DNA from: Pedobacter polysacchareus
GTDB lineage: Bacteria; Bacteroidota; Bacteroidia; Sphingobacteriales; Sphingobacteriaceae
Length of the DNA stretch: 64,000 bases
Assembly (NCBI RefSeq): GCF_019802255.1
Contig: NZ_JAHYSS010000006.1
Location: forward strand, 62,001 to 126,000
Direction: 5' to 3'
In this document: positions 8,770 to 17,306 of the stretch, piece after piece
Numbering within the stretch: the first letter of the stretch is position 1
Layout of the letters: the number at the start of each line of letters is the position of its first letter
The notes under the pieces: model-generated
Told to the model about the DNA's origin: nothing
What the model saw: the letters and a program-made list of their open reading frames with translations, nothing else
The model's database searches: none
Made by a program: the position numbers and the translations under genes

Positions 8770-10035
8770 TTATCCCGCTAAAAAGCTCATCAATTCTTCT
8801 TTTTCTTCAGCTTCCAGTTCCACGATATCTTCGATCACCTGAAACAGCTGTGTTCTTTGATTCGAATTGAGCAATACATGTGTGAACCTGACAAAAGCTT
8901 TCTTTTGATCGATACTTAAACCACTAAATAGTTTAGGCTGTAACTCATACATTACTTTTAAGGTTTCGATCAGGTCAGTTTTTTGGCTGGCCTCCTCTTC
9001 TTTAAACGAAGGTAAAACCCCTTCCAGCGCATACTTTTCCATCAGTTTGCTAGAAAATTCTTTCAGAAAAGGTTTTCTTTTGGCCCTCAATAACTCATTC
9101 ACCTTTTTGATCAGGAACTTATATTCAGAAGAAGATTTAGTACGTGCATACAACTTTACCTGCGCTTCATAATCGGTACTGCTAAAATCAAACTCATCAA
9201 AGAATTCACTTTCAATGAAAACACTATGATAATATTCATCTGCTTTCTTGTTCAGCGTAGTGTAGTCTTTATAAACTTCCTGCCCCTTATGATTGATAAA
9301 ATAGTTCTTCGACAATTCTTTATGTAATGATTCCTTCCATTGGATAAATTTCACTTTAAACGTGGTGTTACTTTCCGGGTATCTAAAAACCAAGCCGTCT
9401 TCCTGATCAATAATATTATCCTGATAAACTAGAGGTTCCCCATTGATCACAATGGAAAAATCCCGGTTTTTATGAAGCTCCAGAAACCAGCAGAATTCCG
9501 CCTGCAAATAAGGGATGATACTCAATTCCATTGCTTCTTTTGACAACTGGACATTTGAAAAAGAAACCGTAGTTCCTGTCTTTTTATCCTGTACATTTTC
9601 ATTCAAAAGCTTAGCTTCATAATTGTTCAATTCCCCAACTGAGACTTTTATGCTGCCATTTTTGAACTGTCCGTTTTCCTCGTAGGTGGTGTTCCATTCT
9701 GCAGCATGCGCAAAAGTAAAAAAGGTGAGTCTGCCTACCCCATTCTTTCCGTGCATGGTAGACTTGTGCAGATGAATGCTTTGTTCCAATGCTTTTTCAG
9801 ATTCATAAAATGGATTAAACTTATCTTTTAATAAGGAAAAATTGATGCCATAACCATTGTCTGCCACCTTCAAACTTTCTAAACTTCCTAGTGCATTAAA
9901 AGTATAATCTATTGAAATGGTCGTTGCTTTTGCGTCAAAACCATTCCAGATATACTCTGCCAGTGCCTGTTTTTCGTTGTAAAGACGCAAGACTTTTCTA
10001 ATTCCTTTGGAAGTGATATTTACGTTATTGGCCAT
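8770..10035 (-). CDS. Orphan GHKL (HSP90/MutL-like) ATPase
   Basis: This 421-residue protein has an N-terminal GHKL ATP-binding fold. The motifs are EYIWNGFDAKA (E27, N31, D34: Mg and catalytic acid box), ADNGYGI (D59-x-G-x-G) and HGKNGVGR (residues 95-102, the glycine-rich lid). The rest (about 130-421) is mixed and then mostly helical, with no domain I recognise. I start at the ATG at 10035 because the alternative 27-nt extension uses TTG. It is not a histidine kinase: there is no H-box or sensor. Relatives are annotated only as ATP-binding protein. It has no obvious partner gene, and the region just upstream holds a gene remnant. Function unknown. Confidence 0.75.
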   Translation of the reverse strand: MANNVNITSKGIRKVLRLYNEKQALAEYIWNGFDAKATTISIDYTFNALGSLESLKVADNGYGINFSLLKDKFNPFYESEKALEQSIHLHKSTMHGKNGVGRLTFFTFAHAAEWNTTYEENGQFKNGSIKVSVGELNNYEAKLLNENVQDKKTGTTVSFSNVQLSKEAMELSIIPYLQAEFCWFLELHKNRDFSIVINGEPLVYQDNIIDQEDGLVFRYPESNTTFKVKFIQWKESLHKELSKNYFINHKGQEVYKDYTTLNKKADEYYHSVFIESEFFDEFDFSSTDYEAQVKLYARTKSSSEYKFLIKKVNELLRAKRKPFLKEFSSKLMEKYALEGVLPSFKEEEASQKTDLIETLKVMYELQPKLFSGLSIDQKKAFVRFTHVLLNSNQRTQLFQVIEDIVELEAEEKEELMSFLAG

Positions 10036-10133
10036 GATGAAGGGATTGTTTTTGGAATTCAAATTTAAGCTTTTTGTCTATTCTTTAAGCTATCGACAAA
10101 TATTCTACTGCTGATTTTCGTTGGATTTCTGGT

Positions 10134-10259
10134 TTACCGCCACTGATGGTCACGATAACCTTTGATCCTGCTGATGATACTGGACGCTTTTTCAAAATCT
10201 TTCTCAAAAGAACGCGTTTCCTGAGGAATTACGTCTAATATGGCTACTTCTAAAATCAT
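10134..10259 (-). pseudogene. Remnant of an antibiotic biosynthesis monooxygenase (ABM) domain gene
   Basis: An ATG at 10259 overlaps the stop of the DinB-like gene (ATGA) and opens a 41-codon frame: MILEVAILDVIPQ, then ETRSFEKDFEKASSII, then SRIKGYRDHQWR, then TAA. This looks like the first half of the ~95-residue ABM/YgiN-type small monooxygenases, including the SRIKGYRDHQ segment. After the stop no other frame continues the fold. The gene therefore appears truncated at its 3' end, with DNA upstream of the ATPase gene now filling the space. It could still make a 41-residue peptide, but I treat it as a remnant. Confidence 0.55.
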
Positions 10260-10714
10260 TTTTTTTCACGGGTATAAGTGATATACATTAGATCCGGATA
10301 GGTATGGAGAAAGGGTTTCATCAGGCTAACGATTTGCCCCTGATGGTATGCTGAATGGACAATAAGGTGGGTTAAAATATCTGACAGAATGGTCTCATAA
10401 GCAACTCCCTTTGTATTATAATACCGTATTTTACGCTGAAGGTCTTCTTCTTGGAGCTGCTCCAGGAAACTCGTCATCAATTGATAATTCTGATCCAGTA
10501 GTTTCTGCCAGTCCTGCTCATCAAATTTCTCCCAGACTTCCACATCCTGCATCTCTCCTTCCATCCTGCTCCTCCATATCCTGTTTGCAGCAAGTAAATG
10601 GTTAAAAAGATCTTTTGCACGCTGGGGAATATCTGTAGCGGTTTGCATGGATTGAATCAGCCTCAGATTGGTCCAATAGTCAAAAGCCAGGAGATTAAAA
10701 AAATAGTCCTTCAT
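10256..10714 (-). CDS. DinB-like family protein (putative metal-dependent hydrolase or thiol transferase)
   Basis: This 152-residue four-helix-bundle protein belongs to the DinB/YfiT-like group. The predicted metal triad is H39 (in LFNHLLAANRIW), H120 and H124 (in HLIVHSAYHQGQ), the usual spacing. Members act as thiol-dependent transferases or detoxifying hydrolases, but most have no assigned substrate. The stop overlaps the start of the ABM remnant by 4 bp, so the two were once translationally coupled. A lone promoter should lie in the 58-bp gap to the next gene. Confidence 0.8.
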   Translation of the reverse strand: MKDYFFNLLAFDYWTNLRLIQSMQTATDIPQRAKDLFNHLLAANRIWRSRMEGEMQDVEVWEKFDEQDWQKLLDQNYQLMTSFLEQLQEEDLQRKIRYYNTKGVAYETILSDILTHLIVHSAYHQGQIVSLMKPFLHTYPDLMYITYTREKK

Positions 10715-10772
10715 AAATTTGAATCTAGGAAGGACAAGTTATAAAAATTCCTGAAAATAATTCTTTAAAGGG

Positions 10773-11285
10773 TTAACGCACAGTCAGGCTGTTTGCGTCA
10801 TAAACCAATGCGTCTTTCCCGGCTGTTTTATAGAGTTTTCCTGCCATCACCACTTCCTTAGCCACTAAACCTTTAGCCTGCTCTACTTTCATTTGATGAT
10901 TCACTTTCAGTAAGCTTCCATCTTCAAGAATCATTTCTAACTGCCCATTATCCGCCACCGCGGAAACCAATCCTTTAATTTTCAATTCTGATTCAGTTCT
11001 CTTTTTCATGAAAGGTTTCAATGCCGCCAAATCGATCAGGTCTACATTTTTCAAAGGCTCACCATAAATAGATTGCCCGGCCACCTGCTCAACCGGACGT
11101 ACCTGGATCAGTTCTGAATCCGCTGAATAATATTGTTTAATGACCAGAAAGGCAAACAGCAAAAATGCGGCAACCTTTAGGATGCGGACTGTCTTATCCG
11201 TGTAAATGAAATATGTTTTTTCGCTGTTTACCCTATTTAGTATTTCATTAACAGCTAATGAATCTTTTCTGGTCAAATGTCCCAT
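10773..11285 (-). CDS. Hypothetical single-pass membrane protein
   Basis: I do not recognise this 170-residue protein. It has a short cytoplasmic N-terminus (about 1-37), one transmembrane helix at about 38-52 (ILKVAAFLLFAFLVI) and a periplasmic part of about 115 residues. The second half (KIKGLVSAVADNGQLEMIL, then HQMKVEQAKGLVAKEVVMAGKLY) looks like a small beta-rich fold. It is divergent from the GIN-domain gene and shares that upstream region with the LytTR-like repeats, so it may belong to the same regulon. Confidence 0.6.
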   Translation of the reverse strand: MGHLTRKDSLAVNEILNRVNSEKTYFIYTDKTVRILKVAAFLLFAFLVIKQYYSADSELIQVRPVEQVAGQSIYGEPLKNVDLIDLAALKPFMKKRTESELKIKGLVSAVADNGQLEMILEDGSLLKVNHQMKVEQAKGLVAKEVVMAGKLYKTAGKDALVYDANSLTVR

Positions 11286-11395
11286 GTCATCTATGATTTA
11301 TGATGGTTCAAATTTCCTGTTTATTTTAATCCGAATTGTTGACCTATGGTAAGTAATAGTCAAGCCTACAAAAAGATGACGAAATCCTGAAAAAC

Positions 11396-11419
11396 ATCGA
11401 CGAAAATAATTTCGTCGAT
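11396..11419. repeat. 24-bp perfect inverted repeat
   Basis: Arms ATCGACGAAA and TTTCGTCGAT flank a 4-bp centre. It lies between two divergent genes and directly abuts the pair of 9-bp direct repeats described next. It could be an operator or part of a compound binding site. There is no T-run, so a terminator is unlikely. Confidence 0.6.
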
Positions 11420-11448
11420 TGGTCGAGAAGTTCAGACGGTTGGTCGAG
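11419..11448 (+). promoter_or_regulatory. Pair of 9-bp direct repeats, LytTR-type operator candidate
   Basis: TTGGTCGAG occurs at 11419-11427 and again at 11440-11448, giving two identical 9-mers separated by 12 bp (21 bp repeat distance). LytTR-domain response regulators bind 9-bp direct repeats with 12-13 bp spacers on one face of the helix. The site is about 100 bp upstream of the GIN-domain gene. No LytTR regulator is encoded in the window, so the assignment is by spacing only. Confidence 0.45.
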
Positions 11449-11550
11449 CCTTACTTAAAACTCGTCTAAAGCCCCTAAAAACGTCGTAACCTTTCTCATT
11501 TGAGATGGTCTTAACTACAAAAAACCTTAAAAAACTTAAAACATAAAGAC

Positions 11551-12090
11551 ATGAAAACTTCCATCAAAACTCTATTCGCCTCAGCTTTAACTGCTATCAT
11601 TTTAACTTCTTCAGCTTTCACAACTATTGCTAAAGAGAAATCTCCAGCGAGCAAAAGCGCCACCGTAAAATTCAATAAAGTAGTCGTGACTGGAAATGCA
11701 AATGTGATCCTGATCCAGGGAAATACAGAAGGTGTTAACGCTTATGATGAAATACAAGCGGGCAGCAACAGCATTCAGCAAAAAGGATACACTTTATACA
11801 TCAACTCAACGGACAAAAGCACCATTTATGTTCATGTAAAAGACTTGCAAAGGATTGACGCCGCAGAAACTGCAACCATCAAAACCCGCGGTTCTTTTGA
11901 CCTGGCTGTACTTCAGATCTTCTTAAAAGACAGTGCAAAAGCAAATGTGAACGCGACCATTGGAAGTTTATACACAGAAATGAGCGGAAAATCCGACTTA
12001 AAACTAAGCGGATCATCAACTGAACACCACCTGGTAAGAAATGATGTATCTAAACTTAACCAGACAGATTTCGTCATCGCAAAATTATAA
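11551..12090 (+). CDS. GIN-domain (DUF2807) secreted protein
   Basis: This 179-residue exported protein has a signal peptide (about 1-27, ending TTIAKE) followed by a GIN/DUF2807 beta-helix-like domain. The typical opening is FNKVVVTGNANVILIQGN, and the ladder of short strands (TATIKTRGSFDLAVLQIFLKDS and so on) follows. Family members are predicted outer-membrane or surface putative adhesins of Bacteroidota without a proven role. This one is short compared with many head-GIN proteins. It lies alone, with a strong terminator downstream and LytTR-like repeats upstream. Confidence 0.75.
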   Translation: MKTSIKTLFASALTAIILTSSAFTTIAKEKSPASKSATVKFNKVVVTGNANVILIQGNTEGVNAYDEIQAGSNSIQQKGYTLYINSTDKSTIYVHVKDLQRIDAAETATIKTRGSFDLAVLQIFLKDSAKANVNATIGSLYTEMSGKSDLKLSGSSTEHHLVRNDVSKLNQTDFVIAKL

Positions 12091-12199
12091 AACAAGACTA
12101 CATGGGATACAATGAAGGCATGAACCTTCAGAAAAAAAGATCCTCAGCCCCATAGAAAAAAATAGGATTCAGGAGCCAGCGTTAATTTAGTTAACCACG

Positions 12200-12230
12200 A
12201 AAAACCGTTCAAATGCTGAGCGGTTTTTTT
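12200..12230. terminator. Bidirectional intrinsic terminator between GIN gene and phoH
   Basis: The stem AAAAACCGTTCA pairs with TGAGCGGTTTTT (one G-U) around the loop AATGC. The A-rich left and T-rich right arms let it work for both converging genes. Confidence 0.75.
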
Positions 12231-12292
12231 GTTCACAAAGCATGCTGAAATAAGAAAGTATCCTGAAAAAAAGAAAGCATGCTGAAAACCGA

Positions 12293-13645
12293 TTACAATA
12301 AATCATTTGCCAAATTGGCCAGTTCACTCCGCTCCCCTTTATCCAGCGTAATGTGCGCATAAAGCGGATGATTTTTCGCACTCTCAATCAGGTAAGAAAG
12401 CCCATTACTTTCTGCATCCAGATAAGGGGTATCGATCTGATAAATATCCCCGGTAAAGACAATTTTTGTTTCCTCTCCTGCACGTGAAATGATGGTCTTT
12501 ATTTCATGAGGAGTCAGGTTTTGTGCTTCATCTACAATGAAGAAGATCTTCGTCAGTGTTCTACCTCTGATATAAGCGAGCGGCGCGATCAGTATCTTTT
12601 CCGTCTGCACAAACTCTTCAATCCTGGCCTGCATTTTCGGATCATGCTGGTACTGCTCTTTAATAAACCTCAGGTTATCCCATATAGGCGCCATATAAGG
12701 GTCAATCTTTGATTTCGCATCGCCAGGTAAAAAGCCAATATCCTTATTACTTAAGGCCACAATTGGCCGGGTCACATAAATCTGACGGTATTCTTTACGC
12801 ATTTCTAAGGCGCTGGCAATCGCAAGCAGTGTTTTTCCTGTACCTGCTTTTCCTTGTATCGTAACCAATTTTACTGCCGGATTCATTAAGGCATTGACGG
12901 CCATGCTCTGCTCCTCATTTCTAGGAGAGATATTGAAAACCTTTTGAGGTTTCACGCGAACCAGCTGATCAGTTACTATATCGTGATAGGCGGTCTGAGT
13001 TTTTCTTTTACTTTTCAGGATATAAAAATGATTTCCCGCGTTAGTATCCAGCAGCATGGCTGAGCCAGAAATATGTCCTTCATTTTTCAAAGAATCAAAA
13101 AGCGCTGCATCTACATTGGAAAGTATTGTTTTCCCGGTATATAGCGCATCTACATTTTTAACTTTCCCTGTTTCATAATCTTCTGCATGGAGATCCAGCG
13201 ATTTTGCCTTTAACCGCAGACAGATGTCTTTAGAAACCAGCACAACCTTCTTTTCTGGAAATTCTTCCTGCAAACTCAGTGCTGCATTTAGAATGCGATG
13301 GTCAAATTTACCTGGTCCAAAAACTACTTCCGCATCAAAAAGCGCTGGCTTATGGTCCATTACCACTTTAAAATGACCTTGTTTTAGCCCCTTCAGTGGA
13401 ATCCATTGGTTCATGATTTTCTCTCCCGAGGCCTGGTCCATCAAACGGATAAAACTTCTCGCTTCTGCATTTCGTGTTTCATTTCCATTCTTCATATTGT
13501 CCAGCTCTTCCAATACCTGGATTGGAATGGCCACATCATGTTCCTGAAAATTATTAAAGGCATTATGATCGTATAGAATAACTGAAGTATCCAGCACAAA
13601 GATCTTTTTTTTCGTAGAATTACGTTTTTGGGAAGGTTGACTCAT
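12293..13645 (-). CDS. PIN-PhoH family ATPase/ribonuclease (PhoH2-like)
   Basis: This 450-residue protein fuses an N-terminal PIN nuclease domain (about 14-155; LDTSVIL with D19, LEELD with E46/E47, later acids) to a PhoH NTPase domain (about 235-450). The NTPase has Walker A GKAGTGKT at 265-272 and Walker B VDEAQN with DEAQ at 372-375. Related PhoH2 proteins are RNA helicase/ribonucleases. The frame is intact, with the start ATG at 13645. It is monocistronic: a terminator lies downstream and another between it and the next upstream gene. The exact RNA target is unknown. Confidence 0.88.
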   Translation of the reverse strand: MSQPSQKRNSTKKKIFVLDTSVILYDHNAFNNFQEHDVAIPIQVLEELDNMKNGNETRNAEARSFIRLMDQASGEKIMNQWIPLKGLKQGHFKVVMDHKPALFDAEVVFGPGKFDHRILNAALSLQEEFPEKKVVLVSKDICLRLKAKSLDLHAEDYETGKVKNVDALYTGKTILSNVDAALFDSLKNEGHISGSAMLLDTNAGNHFYILKSKRKTQTAYHDIVTDQLVRVKPQKVFNISPRNEEQSMAVNALMNPAVKLVTIQGKAGTGKTLLAIASALEMRKEYRQIYVTRPIVALSNKDIGFLPGDAKSKIDPYMAPIWDNLRFIKEQYQHDPKMQARIEEFVQTEKILIAPLAYIRGRTLTKIFFIVDEAQNLTPHEIKTIISRAGEETKIVFTGDIYQIDTPYLDAESNGLSYLIESAKNHPLYAHITLDKGERSELANLANDLL

Positions 13646-13720
13646 CCTAATAAAATTAATGAAATTTCAGCGATCTTGCAGCTACTCCAGTTCAAAAAAT
13701 GAATCTTGATGATTAAAAAA

Positions 13721-13757
13721 AACTGCCCCCAAAATTTAGAAAATTCCAGGGGCAGTT
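13721..13757 (-). terminator. Intrinsic terminator behind the phosphatase gene
   Basis: AACTGCCCC (13721-13729) pairs perfectly with GGGGCAGTT (13749-13757) across a 19-nt loop. On the minus strand the stem is followed by a run of T (A-run at 13715-13722). It closes the sigma/FecR/SusCD/phosphatase unit. Confidence 0.8.
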
Positions 13758-13787
13758 CAAGAGGGTTTTGAGACCTTTCTAAATGGG

Positions 13788-15662
13788 TTATTTGAGTTTC
13801 TTTTTACTCTTCAATTCCATTACTTTAAGTATTTTATGAAACAACTCGTGATTTGGGTACGTTCCTTTAAAATCTGCTGATCCTGGGCCATAAGCAAATA
13901 CCGGCACCATAATATTGGTATGGTCATTCGTACTGAATGAGCCAGTGATCATTCCTTTTTCTGCGGAAGCATCCAATAACGTCAAACCACCTGTTTCATG
14001 GTCTGCAGTAATCAATACCAAAGTTTCTTTATTCTGATCTGCGAATTGTAAGGCAGCGGCAACGGCTTTATCAAAATCGTGAAGTTCTGTAACTACATAC
14101 GGTAAATCGTTCACATGACCTCCGTAATCGATCTGTGCGCCCTCCGCCATGATGAAAAACCCAGGTTTATTTGCCGATAATAATTTCAAAGTATGCTGCA
14201 AACTTACGCTCAGTAAATCTCCGCGTCTATCTTTTACTGGTCTGGTGGCACTATCCGGTAATACGACCAGTTGTTTTCCCTGTGTTTGTTTCAAGAAATC
14301 CCCGGCAGTGGTACTCAATTGAAAACCTTGAGCTTTCAGTTTGCTGATCAGTTCTGTATCCTTATTTTTCAGGAAACTCTTTTGGTTGGAGCCCAGCAAG
14401 ATCTCCGCTTTACTATTCTGTAGGTCTGCGGCAATCTCCTGCGACATTGCACGATCCAGCTGATGCGCATAAAACGCGGCAGGAGTTGCATCCGTCAGGT
14501 CTCCAACACTGATAATACCACTTTTAATGCCATAATCAGCCAGCGTATCCACCAGGTTAGTCATTTTCTTTCCATCCGGACTTACGCCTATATAGCGGTT
14601 ATTGGTTTTCTCGCCAATGGCCATTGCAGAAGCACCGGCAGCAGAATCCGTATTCCCTGCATCCTCAGCGGCAGTTTGAGAGAAACCAACATTAGCAACA
14701 TTGCTCATGTTTAGTTTTCCGTGATTGGCAATCAATCCGGCATGAATCTGTGCCAGGCCCATCCCATCACCGATTAACAGGATTACATTTTTAACCGGTT
14801 TATTCAGTCCATCTACTTTGTATTCTGGTGTATAAACTGGATAAGCCACTGGATTGGTGTAAGTCAGTTTATCCTTGTGGAGGTAAAAATCTTTTAGTTT
14901 TCCCGGCTGATCCGTATTGATCCAATCGGCACCCAATCTTTCCAAAACGATCCAGGTATTAGGACTGTCTTGTGTGGCCCAAAATCTGAAAGGCTTATTT
15001 TGCGCATGCGCAGCATCGATCAAGGTCTTCATTTTCAGCAAATCCGCAGGCGTCGGATTTCCTTTTCCGTTCCAGGAAGTATAATTTTTCAGGTCATCAC
15101 TGATCATTGCTATTCTTTTCAATTGATCAGCGGTATAATTCACATTAGGCCGCCCATCAAAAGATAAATAAGCAGGATAATTCTGAAAATCAGCCGGCTT
15201 AGGCATATCACCGCTGATCACTATCCGAATGGCATTTGGGTTGATCTGGTCATTGAAAACTCCCGGATAAGCAGCGAGATCCTTAATCAGCTGTGTCAAT
15301 ACCGATGGATAATCTTCCTTAATATCCACTACCAACTGCAATTTCATTTTTGCATCCGCATAAGGCTGATTTCCGTTTTTGCGGTAAAATCTTGCCAAGG
15401 GCTCCAGATAAAGTGTCTTTAATGTAGCTTCTGGTGTTATTTCTGAAGCATCATGTGCGACATACAAGATCCCATTTTTCAGAAAAACATCTGCTTCAAT
15501 AGCCCCCATCCCAGCATAATAAGCAGTCAGCAACGGTATATTTTGATGATAATCGTTGTGGCTATGGCCAGAATTAAAGCTTAAACTATGCTGCGCCTTT
15601 GCGTCCATTGCAAATAATGCAGCTACAAAAACCGCGGAGCGAATGATGTTTTTTATATCCAT
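13788..15662 (-). CDS. Secreted fusion: PLC/GDPD-like phosphodiesterase plus alkaline phosphatase
   Basis: This 624-residue exported enzyme starts at the ATG at 15662 (MDIKNIIRSAVFVAAL, signal peptide ending AKAQ). A longer in-frame start at 15734 would precede the signal peptide and is unlikely. Residues about 25-255 form a PLC-like/GDPD-superfamily phosphodiesterase domain with HSHNDYHQN, the acids in GAIEADVFLKNG and the histidine in YVAHD. Residues about 290-620 form an alkaline phosphatase with the metal motif LLIGDGMG and the nucleophile serine S340 in TDSAAGASA, plus ADHETGG. One protein could thus cleave a phosphodiester and then the monoester. It is last in the SusCD operon, about 100 bp behind susD. 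Confidence 0.85.
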   Translation of the reverse strand: MDIKNIIRSAVFVAALFAMDAKAQHSLSFNSGHSHNDYHQNIPLLTAYYAGMGAIEADVFLKNGILYVAHDASEITPEATLKTLYLEPLARFYRKNGNQPYADAKMKLQLVVDIKEDYPSVLTQLIKDLAAYPGVFNDQINPNAIRIVISGDMPKPADFQNYPAYLSFDGRPNVNYTADQLKRIAMISDDLKNYTSWNGKGNPTPADLLKMKTLIDAAHAQNKPFRFWATQDSPNTWIVLERLGADWINTDQPGKLKDFYLHKDKLTYTNPVAYPVYTPEYKVDGLNKPVKNVILLIGDGMGLAQIHAGLIANHGKLNMSNVANVGFSQTAAEDAGNTDSAAGASAMAIGEKTNNRYIGVSPDGKKMTNLVDTLADYGIKSGIISVGDLTDATPAAFYAHQLDRAMSQEIAADLQNSKAEILLGSNQKSFLKNKDTELISKLKAQGFQLSTTAGDFLKQTQGKQLVVLPDSATRPVKDRRGDLLSVSLQHTLKLLSANKPGFFIMAEGAQIDYGGHVNDLPYVVTELHDFDKAVAAALQFADQNKETLVLITADHETGGLTLLDASAEKGMITGSFSTNDHTNIMVPVFAYGPGSADFKGTYPNHELFHKILKVMELKSKKKLK

Positions 15663-15764
15663 ATTGTATTTGAAAGAAATCTGAGTTAAAAAGAATAATA
15701 TAAAAATACCATCGGCAGGATTTTCCACCAGCACCGATGGTACTTCAATTTTGATAAAAATAAA

Positions 15765-17288
15765 TTACCAGCCTGGGTTTTGAGTAATCACTCCAGCACT
15801 ATTGTCAATTTCTCTTTGCGGCACTGCCCAGACATCATGAACCTGAGGATTAAAAGCTCTGGATGGCCAGATCACATTTCCTTGCGAGTCATGTAATGGC
15901 AGTGCATACGTGGCCTGTGCATCTCCCCACCTCACTAAATCTCTGTGACGATCTGCCCATTCGCCAGCAAGCTCACTTCGGCGTTCTCTTTTCAAATCCG
16001 CCAGATTCATCCCTGATTTTGCGAGTAAACCAGCACGAAGTCTGATTTTATTCAGTTCCGTATCTCCAGCTCCAGCGCCGCTTACCATAATGGCAGCTTC
16101 TGCTTTGATCAGCAACACTTCCGCATAACGCATCAAAGGAACATTCAAGTCTGTGGTTCCATTATCTCCATTAGGATTAACGTGTGTTGGTATTGGGTTT
16201 TCATAAGAGAAAGGCTCCATATATTTTTTAAACTGATAGTCAGAGGTTGCTCCACCGTCTTTTGTGAAACTACGCTCCTGACCGAAGTAGAAAAATTTAT
16301 CACCAGGTTTCAAAATAGTAGCTTCTCTACGCTGGTCGTTAGTTTCATAAGCATCATACAATTCTTTGGTGGGCAGATAATAGCCCCAGCCATTGTAAAT
16401 ACCCCATCCTTTATTGGTGAGCATGACACCTGGAAGCTTACTTCCCCAACCGGTACCGCCACCATTTGGCGTACATACTACAGACCAGATGTATTCTTTA
16501 GACCAGTTATTTGCCGCTTTGAAAACATCCGAAAACTTAGTCATGATCAGTTCATGCTGACCAGAATTGATCACCATGTCTGCATATTTCACTGCATTAG
16601 GATAGTCCTTTTTATACAGGTAAACCTTTGATAAATAGGCCCAGGCTGCTGTTTTATGTGCTTTTCCATAATCTGTCGCTTTCATATCCTTGAAATACGG
16701 CAATTGATCCGCTGCTTTCAAAAACAGCTGAATGATGTAGTCATAGTTTTCATTTACGTTTTTCGCTCTTGGAATGGCCTGTGAAGGATCGCTATCCAAA
16801 CCTACAATTGGTACTCCTGCTTTCTCATTTCCATAGTTAGCTGCCAATTGGAAGTACACCAATGCCGCATTAAAATAAGCATCACCGATCACCTGTTTCT
16901 TCAGGTTTTCATCCATCGGAATGGCTGGTACTTTATTAATGATATCATTGGCACGTTTGATCACGGCATAGCGCATCGACCATTGGGTTTCTGTATAGCC
17001 CCCACCCACATAAGTTTTATTGAAGTTTTTAATGTTATCACCTTCTGGCTTATTTCTACCGGTCACCATATCATCGCTGGCATTGATAAACCAGAACATC
17101 CCTCTCCCATAAAAATTCTCATCATTGTATTTTTCATACAAACCGCTTTCTGCTTTCAAGGCATCTTCAGGTGTTTTCCAGAAATTCTGGGCAGACGGTG
17201 CACCTTCTGGACTTAGGTTGAGTTGTTGTTTACAGGAACTTAAAATTGCCATTGCTGCAATGGCTACATACGTTATATTTCGTTTCAT
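15765..17288 (-). CDS. SusD/RagB-family nutrient-binding outer-membrane lipoprotein
   Basis: This 507-residue surface lipoprotein (lipobox ILSSC, Cys19) acts as the lid that captures substrate for the SusC transporter. It has the RagB/SusD domain with helical TPR-like repeats in the N-half and the conserved C-terminal block LRRERRSELAGEWADRHRDL-like (KRERRSELAGEWADRHRDLV) and PQREIDNS. It follows susC by 18 bp. The phosphatase encoded downstream suggests phosphate-ester or nucleotide-type ligands, but that is inference. Confidence 0.93.
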   Translation of the reverse strand: MKRNITYVAIAAMAILSSCKQQLNLSPEGAPSAQNFWKTPEDALKAESGLYEKYNDENFYGRGMFWFINASDDMVTGRNKPEGDNIKNFNKTYVGGGYTETQWSMRYAVIKRANDIINKVPAIPMDENLKKQVIGDAYFNAALVYFQLAANYGNEKAGVPIVGLDSDPSQAIPRAKNVNENYDYIIQLFLKAADQLPYFKDMKATDYGKAHKTAAWAYLSKVYLYKKDYPNAVKYADMVINSGQHELIMTKFSDVFKAANNWSKEYIWSVVCTPNGGGTGWGSKLPGVMLTNKGWGIYNGWGYYLPTKELYDAYETNDQRREATILKPGDKFFYFGQERSFTKDGGATSDYQFKKYMEPFSYENPIPTHVNPNGDNGTTDLNVPLMRYAEVLLIKAEAAIMVSGAGAGDTELNKIRLRAGLLAKSGMNLADLKRERRSELAGEWADRHRDLVRWGDAQATYALPLHDSQGNVIWPSRAFNPQVHDVWAVPQREIDNSAGVITQNPGW

Positions 17289-17306
17289 CTTTCTTTCTTT
17301 TAAAAA

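Noticed and set aside
11396..11419. Terminator for the minus-strand membrane-protein gene
   Set aside because: The dyad is upstream of that gene and has no T-run on either strand.
15663..15734. Longer start for the diesterase-phosphatase gene
   Set aside because: The 24-codon extension lies before a good signal peptide and adds no family sequence.
16182..16631. 149-codon plus-strand frame inside the SusD gene
   Set aside because: Antisense to a certain gene; no domain or start signal.
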